The notes under the pieces: generated by a model
The model's database searches: none
Told to the model about the DNA's origin: nothing
Seen by the model: only the letters and a program-made list of their open reading frames with translations
Origin: Leifsonia sp. Leaf264
GTDB taxonomy: Bacteria > Actinomycetota > Actinomycetes > Actinomycetales > Microbacteriaceae
Reading direction: 5' to 3'
Length of the DNA: 64,000 nt
Assembly (NCBI RefSeq): GCF_001422325.1
Contig: NZ_LMMR01000007.1
Span: forward strand, 179,539-243,538
Translations under genes and position numbers: made by a program
Shown: positions 16,023 to 23,600 of the stretch, in pieces
Layout: each line of letters starts with the position of its first letter
Numbering within the stretch: position 1 is the first letter of the stretch

Positions 16023-16715
16023 TCAGTACAGGTCGGGGCTGGGCGTCGACGCCTGGCGGATGGAGACATCCGCGTGCCGGTCGAACCTGTATCCGACGCC
16101 GCGCACCGTGCGCACGATGTCCTCGTAGGCGCCGAGCTTGGCGCGCAGGCGTCGCACGTGCACGTCGATGGTGCGCTCGTTCGGAACCTCGTCGTCGCCC
16201 GCGGCGTCCCACAGCGATGAGATGAGCTCGGCACGCTCGATGGTGCGCCCCTCACGCAGCACGAGGTACTGCAGCAGCTCGAACTCCTTGTAGGTGAGCC
16301 CGGCGGACTCGCCGTCGAGCAGAACGCGCTTACGCGAGATGTCGACGATGACGCCGGCCGGGTGCCTGTCGGCGGCATCCGGGGTCTGACGGTGCTTGGC
16401 GAGGGCCGACGGGTCCTGCAGGGCGAGGCGCACGACATCGACGTCGCGGCCGCCGGCACCCTGGGGGGCGAGCGCCACGGCGGCGTAGGTCTCCGAGCCG
16501 GGGGCGACTTCGGCGGCCAGCGCCTTCAGGGCCTCGACCACGCGGTGGAGGGTGGTTCCGGATGCTGCGGCCTTGGCCTCGTCGAACCCGACGTAGAGCA
16601 CGAAGCCGCGGGCCTCGGTGCCGTCGGGAACGGCACGGACGCGGGGCGGCTGGGTCGGGGCCTCGGCTGCGAGGTCGGTGAGCGAGTCGGGCGAGGTGTA
16701 CTGGGCGATCGACAT
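16023..16715 (-). CDS. Winged-helix transcription regulator, OmpR-type DNA-binding domain without receiver
   Basis: This 230-residue regulator has a C-terminal OmpR/PhoB-type winged helix at about residues 122-215: VIVDISRKRVLLDGE, then LTYKEFELLQYLVLREG, the recognition helix ERTIDVHVRRLRAKLG and the wing TVRGVGYRF. The N-terminal 115 residues are not a normal receiver. They contain GFVLYVGFDEAKAAASG and an Ala-rich helix, and no phospho-acceptor aspartate pattern is seen. It may be a ligand-responsive or orphan regulator. The ATG at 16715 follows GAAGGA. A leader of about 230 bases precedes it, holding a leaderless short ORF. Its promoter overlaps a TGTGAC-N6-TGTC site that recurs in the salvage island, so it is the obvious candidate for the island's regulator and for autoregulation (inference). 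Confidence 0.85.
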   Translation of the reverse strand: MSIAQYTSPDSLTDLAAEAPTQPPRVRAVPDGTEARGFVLYVGFDEAKAAASGTTLHRVVEALKALAAEVAPGSETYAAVALAPQGAGGRDVDVVRLALQDPSALAKHRQTPDAADRHPAGVIVDISRKRVLLDGESAGLTYKEFELLQYLVLREGRTIERAELISSLWDAAGDDEVPNERTIDVHVRRLRAKLGAYEDIVRTVRGVGYRFDRHADVSIRQASTPSPDLY

Positions 16716-16844
16716 GAGAAGTCCTTCAGAGGAGAGGGTGCTGCGATGAACCTGTCGCTGAAGAGGAGCGACGAGAGAGGTTCGATGAATGGCGGCCGGA
16801 AGGCCTCGGGAGTCCGTGACGAGGACTCGGCGGTCGGAGCTGCG

Positions 16845-16946
16845 TCAGCTGCACATTCGACAACACATGCGCGCACGGCCGGGCATCATCATGCCGGCAT
16901 GCCTCTGGGCCTCGAGCGAGGTCAGGGGGTGTGCGTTCTTCGTCAT
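16845..16946 (-). CDS. Putative leaderless upstream ORF, Met/Cys-rich (attenuator candidate)
   Basis: This 33-codon ORF starts seven bases after a -10-like TTTACT that stands 17 bp from a perfect TTGACA, so its ATG would be the transcript 5' end. The peptide begins MTKNAHPLTSLEAQRH and ends GMMMPGRARMCCRMCS: six Met and three Cys, concentrated in the last 15 residues. It stops 129 bases before the winged-helix gene. Cysteine-rich leaderless short ORFs act as amino-acid-responsive attenuators of operons in mycobacteria; Cys/Met codons here would make a sensor of sulfur amino-acid supply. The intervening RNA has a GAGTCC/GGACTC hairpin. No homologue was checked; expression is not shown. Confidence 0.5.
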   Translation of the reverse strand: MTKNAHPLTSLEAQRHAGMMMPGRARMCCRMCS

Positions 16947-16953
16947 GATGGTC

Positions 16954-16982
16954 AGTAAAACCAGTGTGACGAGTTGTGTCAA
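16954..16982 (-). promoter_or_regulatory. Promoter of the winged-helix gene leader (TTGACA-17-TTTACT)
   Basis: On the minus strand TTGACA (16982-16977) and TTTACT (16959-16954) are separated by exactly 17 bases. The predicted start is at or near the ATG of the short ORF at 16946. The -35 box overlaps the TGTC half of the regulator site, which would suit autorepression. Confidence 0.6.
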
Positions 16983-17001
16983 TTCAGTGTCGCCGTGTGA
17001 C
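16965..17001 (+). promoter_or_regulatory. Putative autoregulatory site TGTGAC-N6-TGTC with further half-sites
   Basis: TGTGAC (16965), TGTC (16977) and TGTC (16988) are direct repeats at 12- and 11-base steps; another TGTGAC stands at 16996. The pattern matches 9195-9223. The site overlaps the -35 box of the winged-helix gene's promoter. Confidence 0.5.
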
Positions 17002-17074
17002 CGATCCAGCGCCGCATCAGGTGCGCCGAAGGTTGCACCGAGCGGCAGCATCCGTCATCGAATGGAATTCGGGC

Positions 17075-17106
17075 AAAGAAAAACCGATAAAAACGAGTTT
17101 CATCGG
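17075..17106 (-). terminator. Intrinsic terminator of upp
   Basis: On the minus strand a 9-bp stem CCGATGAAA / TTTTATCGG (one G-T pair, 5-base loop) is followed by TTTTTCTTT. It is 54 bases after the upp stop and is one of the clearest Rho-independent terminators in the window. Confidence 0.85.
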
Positions 17107-17160
17107 ATTTTCTTGATCGGATGCCGCGACGGCGTGTCGGCGGCCGAAGATTATTCGCGC

Positions 17161-17793
17161 CTACACGAGTCCATAGAGCCTGTCGCCGGCGTCGCCCAGT
17201 CCGGGGACGATGTAGCCGTGCTCGTTGAGGTGGTCGTCGAGGGCGCCGAGCACGATCGTGACGTCGTGCCCGTCGAAGGCCTTCTCGACGGCGGCGAGGC
17301 CCTCGGGGGCGGCCAGGATGCAGATCGCCGTGACGTCCTGTGCGCCGCGGTCGAACAGGAACTGGATGGCCGCGGCGAGCGAGCCGCCCGTCGCGAGCAT
17401 CGGGTCGAGCACGAAGCACTGGCGATCGGAGAGGTCATCGGGAAGTCGCTCGGCGTAGGTGGTCGGCTCGAGCGTCTCCTCATTGCGCGCCATGCCGAGG
17501 AAGCCGACCTCCGCCGTCGGGAGGAGCTTCACCATGCCCTCGAGCATGCCGAGGCCGGCGCGCAGGATCGGCACGACGAGCGGACGCGGCTCGCTGATGC
17601 GCACGCCGGTGGTCTCGGCGACGGGCGTCTGGATGGTGTGCGGCTCGACGCGCACGTCGCGGGTCGCCTCGTAGGCCAGCAGGGTCATGAGCTCGTCGAC
17701 GAGCGCCCGGAAGACGGGGGAGGGGGTGTCCTTGTCGCGGAGGACCGTCAGCTTGTGGGTGATGAGCGGGTGGTCGGCAACGTGGACTCGCAT
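17161..17793 (-). CDS. upp: Uracil phosphoribosyltransferase
   Basis: This 210-residue enzyme salvages uracil: uracil + PRPP gives UMP + PPi. The PRPP loop [17 protein letters not shown] is at residues 126-142. Other family segments are [13 protein letters not shown] at the N-terminus, [15 protein letters not shown] near 73, and the C-terminal uracil-binding [15 protein letters not shown]. Length is standard. TAGGAT ends six bases before the ATG, so a leaderless transcript is likely. It is divergent from tadA with a 35-bp gap and is followed by an intrinsic terminator, so it is a single-gene unit. Confidence 0.97.
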   Translation of the reverse strand: MRVHVADHPLITHKLTVLRDKDTPSPVFRALVDELMTLLAYEATRDVRVEPHTIQTPVAETTGVRISEPRPLVVPILRAGLGMLEGMVKLLPTAEVGFLGMARNEETLEPTTYAERLPDDLSDRQCFVLDPMLATGGSLAAAIQFLFDRGAQDVTAICILAAPEGLAAVEKAFDGHDVTIVLGALDDHLNEHGYIVPGLGDAGDRLYGLV

Positions 17794-17799
17794 AGGCTC

Positions 17800-17805
17800 A
17801 TCCTA
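17800..17805 (-). promoter_or_regulatory. -10 element TAGGAT, leaderless promoter of upp
   Basis: Minus-strand TAGGAT is followed by GAGCCT and the ATG at 17793. Confidence 0.6.
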
Positions 17806-17828
17806 GTTCGAGCAGGAGGTGGCGGCCC

Positions 17829-18296
17829 ATGGGGTCTTCGGGTGCGCACACGGCCGCGATGCTGATCGCACTCGACGAGGCGCGGCAGGCCCTGGCCGGC
17901 GGTGACGTGCCCGTCGGGGCCGTGGTCACCGATGCCGACGGGCGGGTGATCGGCCGCGGTCGCAACGAGCGCGAGCTCACCAACGACCCCACCGCGCACG
18001 CCGAGATCGTGGCGATCAGGGAGGCCGCCGCAGCGCTCGGCGACTGGCACCTGGTGGGCTGCACCCTCACGGTGACCCTCGAGCCCTGCGTCATGTGCGC
18101 CGGCGCGATCCTCGCCGCCCGTCTGCCTGTCGTGGTGTTCGGCGCGTGGGACGAGAAGGCCGGCGCCTCGGGTTCGCTCTACGACGTGCTGCGAGACCGC
18201 AGGCTCAACCATCGGGTCGAGGTGTTCGCGGGCGTCGAAGAGGCCGAGTGCTCGCGGATGCTGCTGGACTTCTTCGAGGGGAAGCGCGGCGGCTGA
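17829..18296 (+). CDS. tadA: tRNA-adenosine deaminase
   Basis: This 155-residue zinc deaminase converts adenosine 34 to inosine in the anticodon wobble position of tRNA-Arg(ACG). The zinc/catalytic sites are HAE (His57, Glu59) and PCVMC (Cys87, Cys90), in the contexts DPTAHAEIVAIREAA and TVTLEPCVMCAGAI. The fold also shows GDVPVGAVVTDADGRVIGRGRNERE. AGGAGG stands ten bases before the ATG at 17829, so unlike its neighbour upp it is translated from a leader. A cytosine-deaminase paralogue is possible, but length and motifs favour TadA. Confidence 0.93.
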   Translation: MGSSGAHTAAMLIALDEARQALAGGDVPVGAVVTDADGRVIGRGRNERELTNDPTAHAEIVAIREAAAALGDWHLVGCTLTVTLEPCVMCAGAILAARLPVVVFGAWDEKAGASGSLYDVLRDRRLNHRVEVFAGVEEAECSRMLLDFFEGKRGG

Positions 18297-18398
18297 GCCC
18301 ACTCCGCTGGCAGAGTCACGAAGTCACAGAGCCACAGACGCGCAGCGGCGGCGGCGAAACCGAGGAGTGAGCGCGGCTCGAGCGCTACGTGGCGTTCG

Positions 18399-19154
18399 CT
18401 ACGCTCGCGTCACTCTGCCGGCGGGTTCCTGCCGAGCATCAGCCAGCGCCAGCCCATCCAGGTACTCGCCCAGCAGGGCCCGAGAGGCCCGCTGCATGTC
18501 GTCGGAGTACTTCGCCCTGTCGGCGCGCAGTCCATCCGGCGTGAGGCCGTGGTCGGGCAGCTCGGCGCCCCAGCGCTGCACCCAGTCCTCGTGCATCTCG
18601 GCCGTGACCTCGGGGTGGAACTGTACGGCGAGCAGCCACTCGTCGATCGCGAAGGCCTGGTTGGCGTACTGGGCTGAGCTGGCGAGCGTCGTGACGCCAG
18701 CCGGCAGCTCGTAGCTGTCGCCGTGCCATTGCACGACGGGAACGCCGCGGAAGTGGCGAACCGGCGACCTGTCGCCGGCATCCGTCGGCACGATCTCCAG
18801 GTAGCCGACCTCCGTCGACGGTCCCTTGTAGGCCGAGCCGCCGAGCGACTCCGCCAGCAGCTGGGCGCCGAGGCAGACGCCGAAGATGGGGCGCTCGGCG
18901 GCGATGCGCTCGCGGAGCAACGCGATCTCGGCGTCGATGTACGGATGCAGCTCGCCCTCGTAGGCGCCCTCATCGCCGCCCAGCACCACGACGAGGTCGG
19001 CCTCGGCAGGATCGATGGCGCTGAGATCGGTCGCAGGGGTGTCGATGATGCGCACGTCGTAGCCGTGTTCGGCCAGAACGGGTCCGAGGTTGCCGAGCCC
19101 GATCCCGGCATCGTGCCGAAGCACGAGCGCGGAACGCGAAGCCTCCGCGCTCAC
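18399..19154 (-). CDS. Class I glutamine amidotransferase-like protein
   Basis: This 251-residue stand-alone GATase1 protein resembles the GuaA-amidotransferase-like hydrolases. The nucleophile is Cys94 in IFGVCLGAQLLAESLGG; His180 and Glu182 in VQFHPEVT complete the triad. VVVLGGDEGAYEGELHPYIDAE forms the oxyanion side. No synthetase domain is fused. Such proteins are often gamma-glutamyl hydrolase-like, and the substrate is unknown. Its start overlaps the stop of the cation-efflux gene by four bases, so it is the second gene of a two-gene unit driven by the palindromic promoter at 20120. It converges with tadA across about 100 bp without a clear terminator. Confidence 0.87.
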   Translation of the reverse strand: MSAEASRSALVLRHDAGIGLGNLGPVLAEHGYDVRIIDTPATDLSAIDPAEADLVVVLGGDEGAYEGELHPYIDAEIALLRERIAAERPIFGVCLGAQLLAESLGGSAYKGPSTEVGYLEIVPTDAGDRSPVRHFRGVPVVQWHGDSYELPAGVTTLASSAQYANQAFAIDEWLLAVQFHPEVTAEMHEDWVQRWGAELPDHGLTPDGLRADRAKYSDDMQRASRALLGEYLDGLALADARQEPAGRVTRA

Positions 19155-20113
19155 TCGAGGCCCTTGATGACGATGGCGTCGGTCGGCGGAGCCGGGTCGG
19201 CGTTCGGACGGTAGACGTCGGGTTCGAGGTAGACCGTTCGCGCTGCGGGCACGGCCTCGCGGATGCGCTTCTCGATGGCGTCGATGCCCGCGGCCACCTC
19301 GGCGAAGCGCAGCTCGGAGTCGACCGCGATCTTCGCGCCCACGAGGATCTCATCGGGCCCGAGGTACATGGTCTTCATGTGGATGATGCGGTCGGTCTCG
19401 TCGCCGGCCAGGATCGCGTCCTCGATGGCGGCGGCGTCGGCGAGGTTCGCTCCCTCTCCGACGAGAAGGCTCTTCGTCTCGATGCCGAGGATGACGGCCA
19501 CGAGGATGAGCAGTAGGCCGATCGCGAGGGTGCCGAGGGCGTCCCAGACGCCGTTCCCGGTGATGGCGGTGAGGCCGACGCCGATGAAGGCGAACACCAG
19601 GCCGGTGAGGGCTGCGACGTCCTCGAGCAGCACGACGGGAAGTTCGGGGGCCTTGGCGTGCCTGATGAACGTGACCCAGCTGTCCTTGCCCTTGTGCGGC
19701 AGCGACTCGTGGATGGCCGTGCGCAGCGAGAACGACTCGAGGATCATCGCGATCACGAGCACGAGGATCGGCAGCCACCAGTTGTCGAGGGGATGCGGAT
19801 GCCGCAGCTTCTCGACGCCCTCGTAGAGGCTGAACACGCCACCGACCGAGAACAGGATGATCGACACCACGAAGGCGTAGACATAGCGCTCGCGACCGTA
19901 GCCGAAGGGGTGCGAGAGGTCGGCGCGCTTGCGGGCCTTGCGCCCGCCGAGGAGCAGAAGAAGCTGGTTGCCGGTGTCGGCGAGCGAGTGCACGCCCTCG
20001 GCGAGCATCGACGACGAACCCGAGAAGAACCAGGCGATGAACTTCGTGATGGCGATGCCCAGATTCGCGAGCAGTGCCGCGAGGATCGCCTTGTTGCCGC
20101 CGGATGCGCTCAT
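19151..20113 (-). CDS. Cation diffusion facilitator family transporter
   Basis: This 320-residue membrane protein exports divalent cations such as Zn2+, Mn2+ or Fe2+ by proton antiport. Transmembrane segments start at about residues 10, 75, 110 and 165, and the first carries SSSMLAEGVHSLADTGNQ, with the Asp/His pattern of the CDF metal site. A cytoplasmic C-terminal domain from about 210 has DEILVGAKIAVDSEL and AARTVYLEPDVYRP. KGKDSWVTFIRHAKAPELPVVLLEDVAALTG places it in the subgroup with an extended loop. A leaderless start is predicted: TAGGAT ends six bases before the ATG. It shares a palindromic -10 region with divergent proC and overlaps the downstream GATase gene. Confidence 0.9.
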   Translation of the reverse strand: MSASGGNKAILAALLANLGIAITKFIAWFFSGSSSMLAEGVHSLADTGNQLLLLLGGRKARKRADLSHPFGYGRERYVYAFVVSIILFSVGGVFSLYEGVEKLRHPHPLDNWWLPILVLVIAMILESFSLRTAIHESLPHKGKDSWVTFIRHAKAPELPVVLLEDVAALTGLVFAFIGVGLTAITGNGVWDALGTLAIGLLLILVAVILGIETKSLLVGEGANLADAAAIEDAILAGDETDRIIHMKTMYLGPDEILVGAKIAVDSELRFAEVAAGIDAIEKRIREAVPAARTVYLEPDVYRPNADPAPPTDAIVIKGLE

Positions 20114-20119
20114 ACCGCA

Positions 20120-20129
20120 ATCCTAGGAT
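20120..20129. promoter_or_regulatory. Palindromic bidirectional -10 region, ATCCTAGGAT
   Basis: The palindrome contains two overlapping TAGGAT hexamers, one per strand. On the plus strand six bases separate it from the proC GTG (20136); on the minus strand six bases separate it from the cation-efflux ATG (20113). Both genes therefore appear leaderless and cannot bind polymerase at the same time. Confidence 0.7.
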
Positions 20130-20135
20130 GGTCGC

Positions 20136-20972
20136 GTGAGCACAGAACTCCCCACGATCGCCTTCCTCGGTGCCGGGTCGATGGCGCGGGCCATCATCAG
20201 CGGACTCCTCCAGCCCGACGTCACGGTGGCCGGCGGCATCCGTGCCACCAACCGCTCGTCCGAGAAGGCGGCGGAGCTCGACGCCCTCGAGGGCGTGACG
20301 GCCACGGCCACGGAGACGGATGCCGACGCCAACAGGGCCGCCGTGAGCGGAGCGAGGCTCGTGGTCGTCGCCGTGAAGCCCGCGATGGTGCCCGACCTGC
20401 TGCGCGAGATCGCCGACGCCCTCGCACCGGGAACGGTGGTGGTCAGCGTCGCCGCCGGAGTCACCGTCGCGACGTTCGAGGCGCTGCTGCCGGAGTCGGT
20501 CTCCGTCGTGCGCTCGATGCCGAACACTCCTGCCGTCGTCGGCCGGGCTGTCACCGGAGTCTCGGCCGGTACCCGCTCGAGCGAGGCCGACCTCGCGCTC
20601 GCCGTCGCGCTGTTCGAGACCGTCGGAGAGGTGCTGGTGGTTCCCGAGGAGCAGATCGACGCCCTCTCCACCATCTCGGGATCCGGGCCCGCTTACGTCT
20701 TCTACCTGATGGAGCAACTCACGGCGGCGGCGGTCGACAAGGGCTTCACGCCCGAACAGGCCCGCACCATGGTCGAGGGCACGTTCCGCGGCGCGAGCGA
20801 GATGCTGGCGGTCTCGGATGTCGACCCGACCGAGCTGCGGCGCCGGGTCACCAGCCCCAAGGGCACGACGGAGCGGGCCGTCGCCGTGCTCGAGCAGGCC
20901 GGGCTCAAAAGCGTCTTCGACGAGGCGACGGATGCCGCCCTCGCCCGGGCGAAGGAACTGGCGGCGAGTTAG
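20136..20972 (+). CDS. proC: Pyrroline-5-carboxylate reductase
   Basis: This 278-residue enzyme catalyses the last step of proline synthesis, reduction of pyrroline-5-carboxylate with NAD(P)H. The N-terminal nucleotide loop TIAFLGAGSMARAIISGLL, the VVVAVKPAMVPDLL strand and RSMPNTPAVVGRAVTG are typical. The C-terminal dimer domain carries LSTISGSGPAYVFYLMEQL and VTSPKGTTERAVAVLEQAGLK, the family signature. GTG at 20136 is supported by the leaderless spacing. Its stop overlaps the stop of the converging trkA-type gene by three bases. Confidence 0.96.
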   Translation: MSTELPTIAFLGAGSMARAIISGLLQPDVTVAGGIRATNRSSEKAAELDALEGVTATATETDADANRAAVSGARLVVVAVKPAMVPDLLREIADALAPGTVVVSVAAGVTVATFEALLPESVSVVRSMPNTPAVVGRAVTGVSAGTRSSEADLALAVALFETVGEVLVVPEEQIDALSTISGSGPAYVFYLMEQLTAAAVDKGFTPEQARTMVEGTFRGASEMLAVSDVDPTELRRRVTSPKGTTERAVAVLEQAGLKSVFDEATDAALARAKELAAS

Positions 20973-21640
20973 CCGCCGAGCGCCGCGAAGCGCTCGATGT
21001 CGGCTTCGGTGCCCGACACGATGATCAGGTCGTGGTCTGAGACGACGGTCTGCTCCGTCGCGTAGGTGAACGGCTTGCCCGGGCTCTTCACGCCGACGAC
21101 GGTGATGCGGTACTTGGAGCGCACACCGGAGTCGTGCAGCGAGAGGCCGCGGATCGGCTTCGGCGGATACATCTTGACGAGGGCGAAGTCGTCGTCGAAC
21201 TCGATGAAGTCCAGCATCCGCCCGCTCACCAGATGCGCTGTGCGCTCGCCGGCCTCGCGCTCGGGGTAGATCACGTGATTGGCGCCGATGCGCTCGAGGA
21301 TCTTGCCGTGCGAGGTCGAGATGGCCTTCGCCCAGATCTGCGGGATCTTGAGGTCGACGAGGTTCGCCGTGATGAGCACTGAGGCCTCGACGCTGGAGCC
21401 GACGGCGCAGACGGCGATCGAGAAGTCCTGCGCGCCGATCTGGCGCAGTGCGTCGATGGACTTCGCGTCCGCCTGCACGGCGTGGGTCACCCGCTCCGAC
21501 CACTTCTGCACCAGCAGTTCGTTGTCGTCGACGGCGAGCACCTCGCGACCGAGGCGATCGAGCTGGCCGGCGGTGGCCGCCCCGAAGCGGCCGAGGCCGA
21601 TGACGAGCACTGGGGCGTCGTGCTTGATGCGGTCAACCAA
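20969..21640 (-). CDS. TrkA/KtrA-type potassium uptake regulatory subunit
   Basis: This 223-residue cytoplasmic RCK protein gates the membrane subunit encoded just upstream. RCK_N occupies about residues 8-130, with APVLVIGLGRFGAATAGQLDRLG as the nucleotide loop and EVLAVDDNELLVQKW after it. RCK_C covers about 145-223, with YRITVVGVKSPGKPFTYATEQ. The predicted TTG start has GAGAGG eight bases before it and overlaps the TrkH-like stop by eight bases, so the two subunits are coupled. A single RCK_N/RCK_C pair is the Ktr arrangement, half the size of enterobacterial TrkA. Confidence 0.92.
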   Translation of the reverse strand: MVDRIKHDAPVLVIGLGRFGAATAGQLDRLGREVLAVDDNELLVQKWSERVTHAVQADAKSIDALRQIGAQDFSIAVCAVGSSVEASVLITANLVDLKIPQIWAKAISTSHGKILERIGANHVIYPEREAGERTAHLVSGRMLDFIEFDDDFALVKMYPPKPIRGLSLHDSGVRSKYRITVVGVKSPGKPFTYATEQTVVSDHDLIIVSGTEADIERFAALGG

Positions 21641-23075
21641 CGATGGGCCTCTCTTCCGGACGCTTGAACAGCTGTCGGGACTGGCTGGCCGCCAGGGCCG
21701 CAGCGAGTGTCACTGTACCAACGCGACCCATGAACATCGTCGCCGACAGCACGTAGACGCCGGCCGTCGGCAGGTCCTGGGTGAGTCCTGTCGACAGCCC
21801 GCAGGTGGCGAATGCCGAGATCACGTCGAACAGCACGATGTCCAAAGATGCCTTGGTGATATGCAGCAGCAGGATGCTGGAGACGGCGACCGTCGTGGCT
21901 CCCCAGAGCACCACGCTGACGGCGAGGCGCAGGATGTCGCGGGGGATGCGGCGACCGAACGCCTCCATCGCGTCGCGACCGCGCGCCTCAGCGAAGGCGG
22001 CGAGGAACAGCACGGCGAGGGTGGTGACCTTGATGCCTCCGGCCGTCGACGCCGACCCGCCGCCGATGAACATCAGCATGTCGGCGACGAGCAGGCTCGA
22101 CCCGTGCAGGTCGGAGATGTCGATCGTCGAGAAGCCTCCGGACCTCGTCATGACCGACATGAAGAAGGACTGGAAGACGGTGTCGAAGGCGTTCAGGCCG
22201 CCGAAGGTCTTCGGGTTGTCGTACTCGAGCCAGATGAAGGCCGCGGCCCCGGCGACCAGGAGTACGGCGAAGGTGAACAGCGTGATCTTCACGTGGACCG
22301 TCCACTTGCGCGGAGACCGCCACAGCCGCACCACCGCATAGATCACGGGGAAGCCGATCGCACCGAGCACGACCCCGAACATGAGACCGGCGAGGAACAC
22401 GTAGTCGTGCTCGAACGGCGTCAGGCCCTCGGGGTTCGGCAGGAAGCCGGTGTTCGTGAACGCCATCGCGGAGTAGTAGAGGCTGTACCAGATCGCGTGG
22501 AGGACGTCGTAGCCGGCAGCCAGTACCCGGGGGAACAGCACCAGCGCTGTGATCGCCTCGATCGCCAGCGCGCTGATCGCGACGGTGGCGAGGAGGCTTC
22601 CCACCTCACCCAGGCGCACGGCCTGACCTTCATTGACCGGGCCGACGTGGATGCGCGACGGGTTGCTGTCGCTGGCCGCCATCAGGCGGGTGCGCAGGCT
22701 GATGCGGCGCGACACGACGAGGCCGAGGATGGAGGCGAGAGTCAGCACGCCGATGCCGCCGATGTTCACGCCGATGTAGATGAGGGCGTTGCCGAACGCC
22801 GACCAGTGGGTCGCCATGTCGACCGTCGACAGCCCTGTCACGCAGATGACCGAGACGGCTGTGAACAGAGCATCGGCCAGTGGCGTCATCGAGCGGTCGT
22901 GGGCCGCGATCGGCAGCGAGAGCATCAGCGTCCACAGCAGGATGAGCGCCGTGAAGATGAGGATGGCGAACCGGGCGGGGGACTGCCTGGCGAGGAAGTC
23001 GATGCCATCGCGGATGCGTCCCAGGGTGGATCGGGACGGGGTGACGAATCCGCGCGACGCCAGACTGCGCTGCAT
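21633..23075 (-). CDS. TrkH/KtrB-type potassium transporter membrane subunit
   Basis: This 480-residue membrane protein forms the K+ translocation path. Four pore-loop motifs with the selectivity-filter glycine are seen: TAVSVICVTGLSTVD near residue 70, SAMAFTNTGFLPN near 215, FMSVMTRSGGFSTID near 310 and VISAFATCGLSTGLT near 430. The IGGGSASTAGGIKVTTLA segment near 345 is the gating loop of the family. ATG 23075 is preferred; GAGGGG lies just before it, and a GTG stands immediately upstream. The frame runs open for another 900 bases, but that region is antisense to other genes. It is the first gene of a two-gene unit with the RCK subunit and is divergent from an ArsR regulator. Confidence 0.92.
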   Translation of the reverse strand: MQRSLASRGFVTPSRSTLGRIRDGIDFLARQSPARFAILIFTALILLWTLMLSLPIAAHDRSMTPLADALFTAVSVICVTGLSTVDMATHWSAFGNALIYIGVNIGGIGVLTLASILGLVVSRRISLRTRLMAASDSNPSRIHVGPVNEGQAVRLGEVGSLLATVAISALAIEAITALVLFPRVLAAGYDVLHAIWYSLYYSAMAFTNTGFLPNPEGLTPFEHDYVFLAGLMFGVVLGAIGFPVIYAVVRLWRSPRKWTVHVKITLFTFAVLLVAGAAAFIWLEYDNPKTFGGLNAFDTVFQSFFMSVMTRSGGFSTIDISDLHGSSLLVADMLMFIGGGSASTAGGIKVTTLAVLFLAAFAEARGRDAMEAFGRRIPRDILRLAVSVVLWGATTVAVSSILLLHITKASLDIVLFDVISAFATCGLSTGLTQDLPTAGVYVLSATMFMGRVGTVTLAAALAASQSRQLFKRPEERPIVG

Positions 23076-23153
23076 CACGCCCCTCGTTCCCTGTGAAGCC
23101 GAATCGTTCCGGCGGCGGTCCGAAATGTCATGGTACTCCCCGGTCGGACTGAC

Positions 23154-23159
23154 TAACCT
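23154..23159 (+). promoter_or_regulatory. -10 element TAACCT, leaderless promoter of ArsR gene
   Basis: TAACCT is followed by TGCACC and the ATG at 23166. Confidence 0.55.
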
Positions 23160-23165
23160 TGCACC

Positions 23166-23600
23166 ATGGCGGACATCTTCGACGTTGTGGCTGATGCCAC
23201 CAGACGCGACATCCTCGGCACCCTGCTCGCGCATCACACCGAGGGGTCGACTCGTCCGAGCGAGATCAGCGTCTCGGCCATCGTCGCCGAACTGGGACTC
23301 AGCCAGCCGACGGTCTCTAAGCACCTCAAGGTGCTGCGCGAGGCCGGCCTCGTCGGAGTGCGCGAAGAGGGCCAGCATCGCTACTACCACCTGGTCTACG
23401 CCCCGCTCGAGGAGATCGAGGACTGGCTCATCCCCTTCCTCAGCGTCGATTTCGAGGCCGCCGTGGCCGAGCAGACGGCCGAGGGGTTGAAGGAGGAGCA
23501 GAAGGCCTTCGCCGCCGCCATCGGCAAGGCCGTCGCCGATGCCTCCCACCAGGTCACGAGCGCCGTCAAAGAGGTCAGGCCCAAGTCCTGGCGGCGTTGA
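23166..23600 (+). CDS. ArsR-family transcriptional regulator
   Basis: This 144-residue protein has an ArsR-type winged helix: IFDVVADATRRDILGTLLAHH, then VSAIVAELGLSQPTVSKHLKVLREAGLVGVREEGQHRYYHL, with the recognition helix SQPTVSKHLKVL. The Cys/His metal sites of the classic ArsR/SmtB sensors are absent, so it is a non-metal-sensing member. A helical C-terminal tail rich in Glu, Lys and Ala (residues 100-144) is added, perhaps for dimer contacts. It stands next to, and divergent from, the potassium uptake genes; control of those genes is possible but not shown. Similar proteins are common in Microbacteriaceae as single genes. Confidence 0.88.
   Translation: MADIFDVVADATRRDILGTLLAHHTEGSTRPSEISVSAIVAELGLSQPTVSKHLKVLREAGLVGVREEGQHRYYHLVYAPLEEIEDWLIPFLSVDFEAAVAEQTAEGLKEEQKAFAAAIGKAVADASHQVTSAVKEVRPKSWRR

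Noticed and set aside
16845-17051. 68-residue minus-strand frame including the short ORF
   Set aside because: The part upstream of 16946 precedes the predicted transcript start and has no ribosome site; only the 33-codon section is proposed.
18309-18330. Minus-strand TGTGAC with a TGAC ten bases on, between tadA and the amidotransferase gene
   Set aside because: It lies between convergent genes with no promoter and lacks TGTC at the fixed distance, so it is background for the regulator motif.
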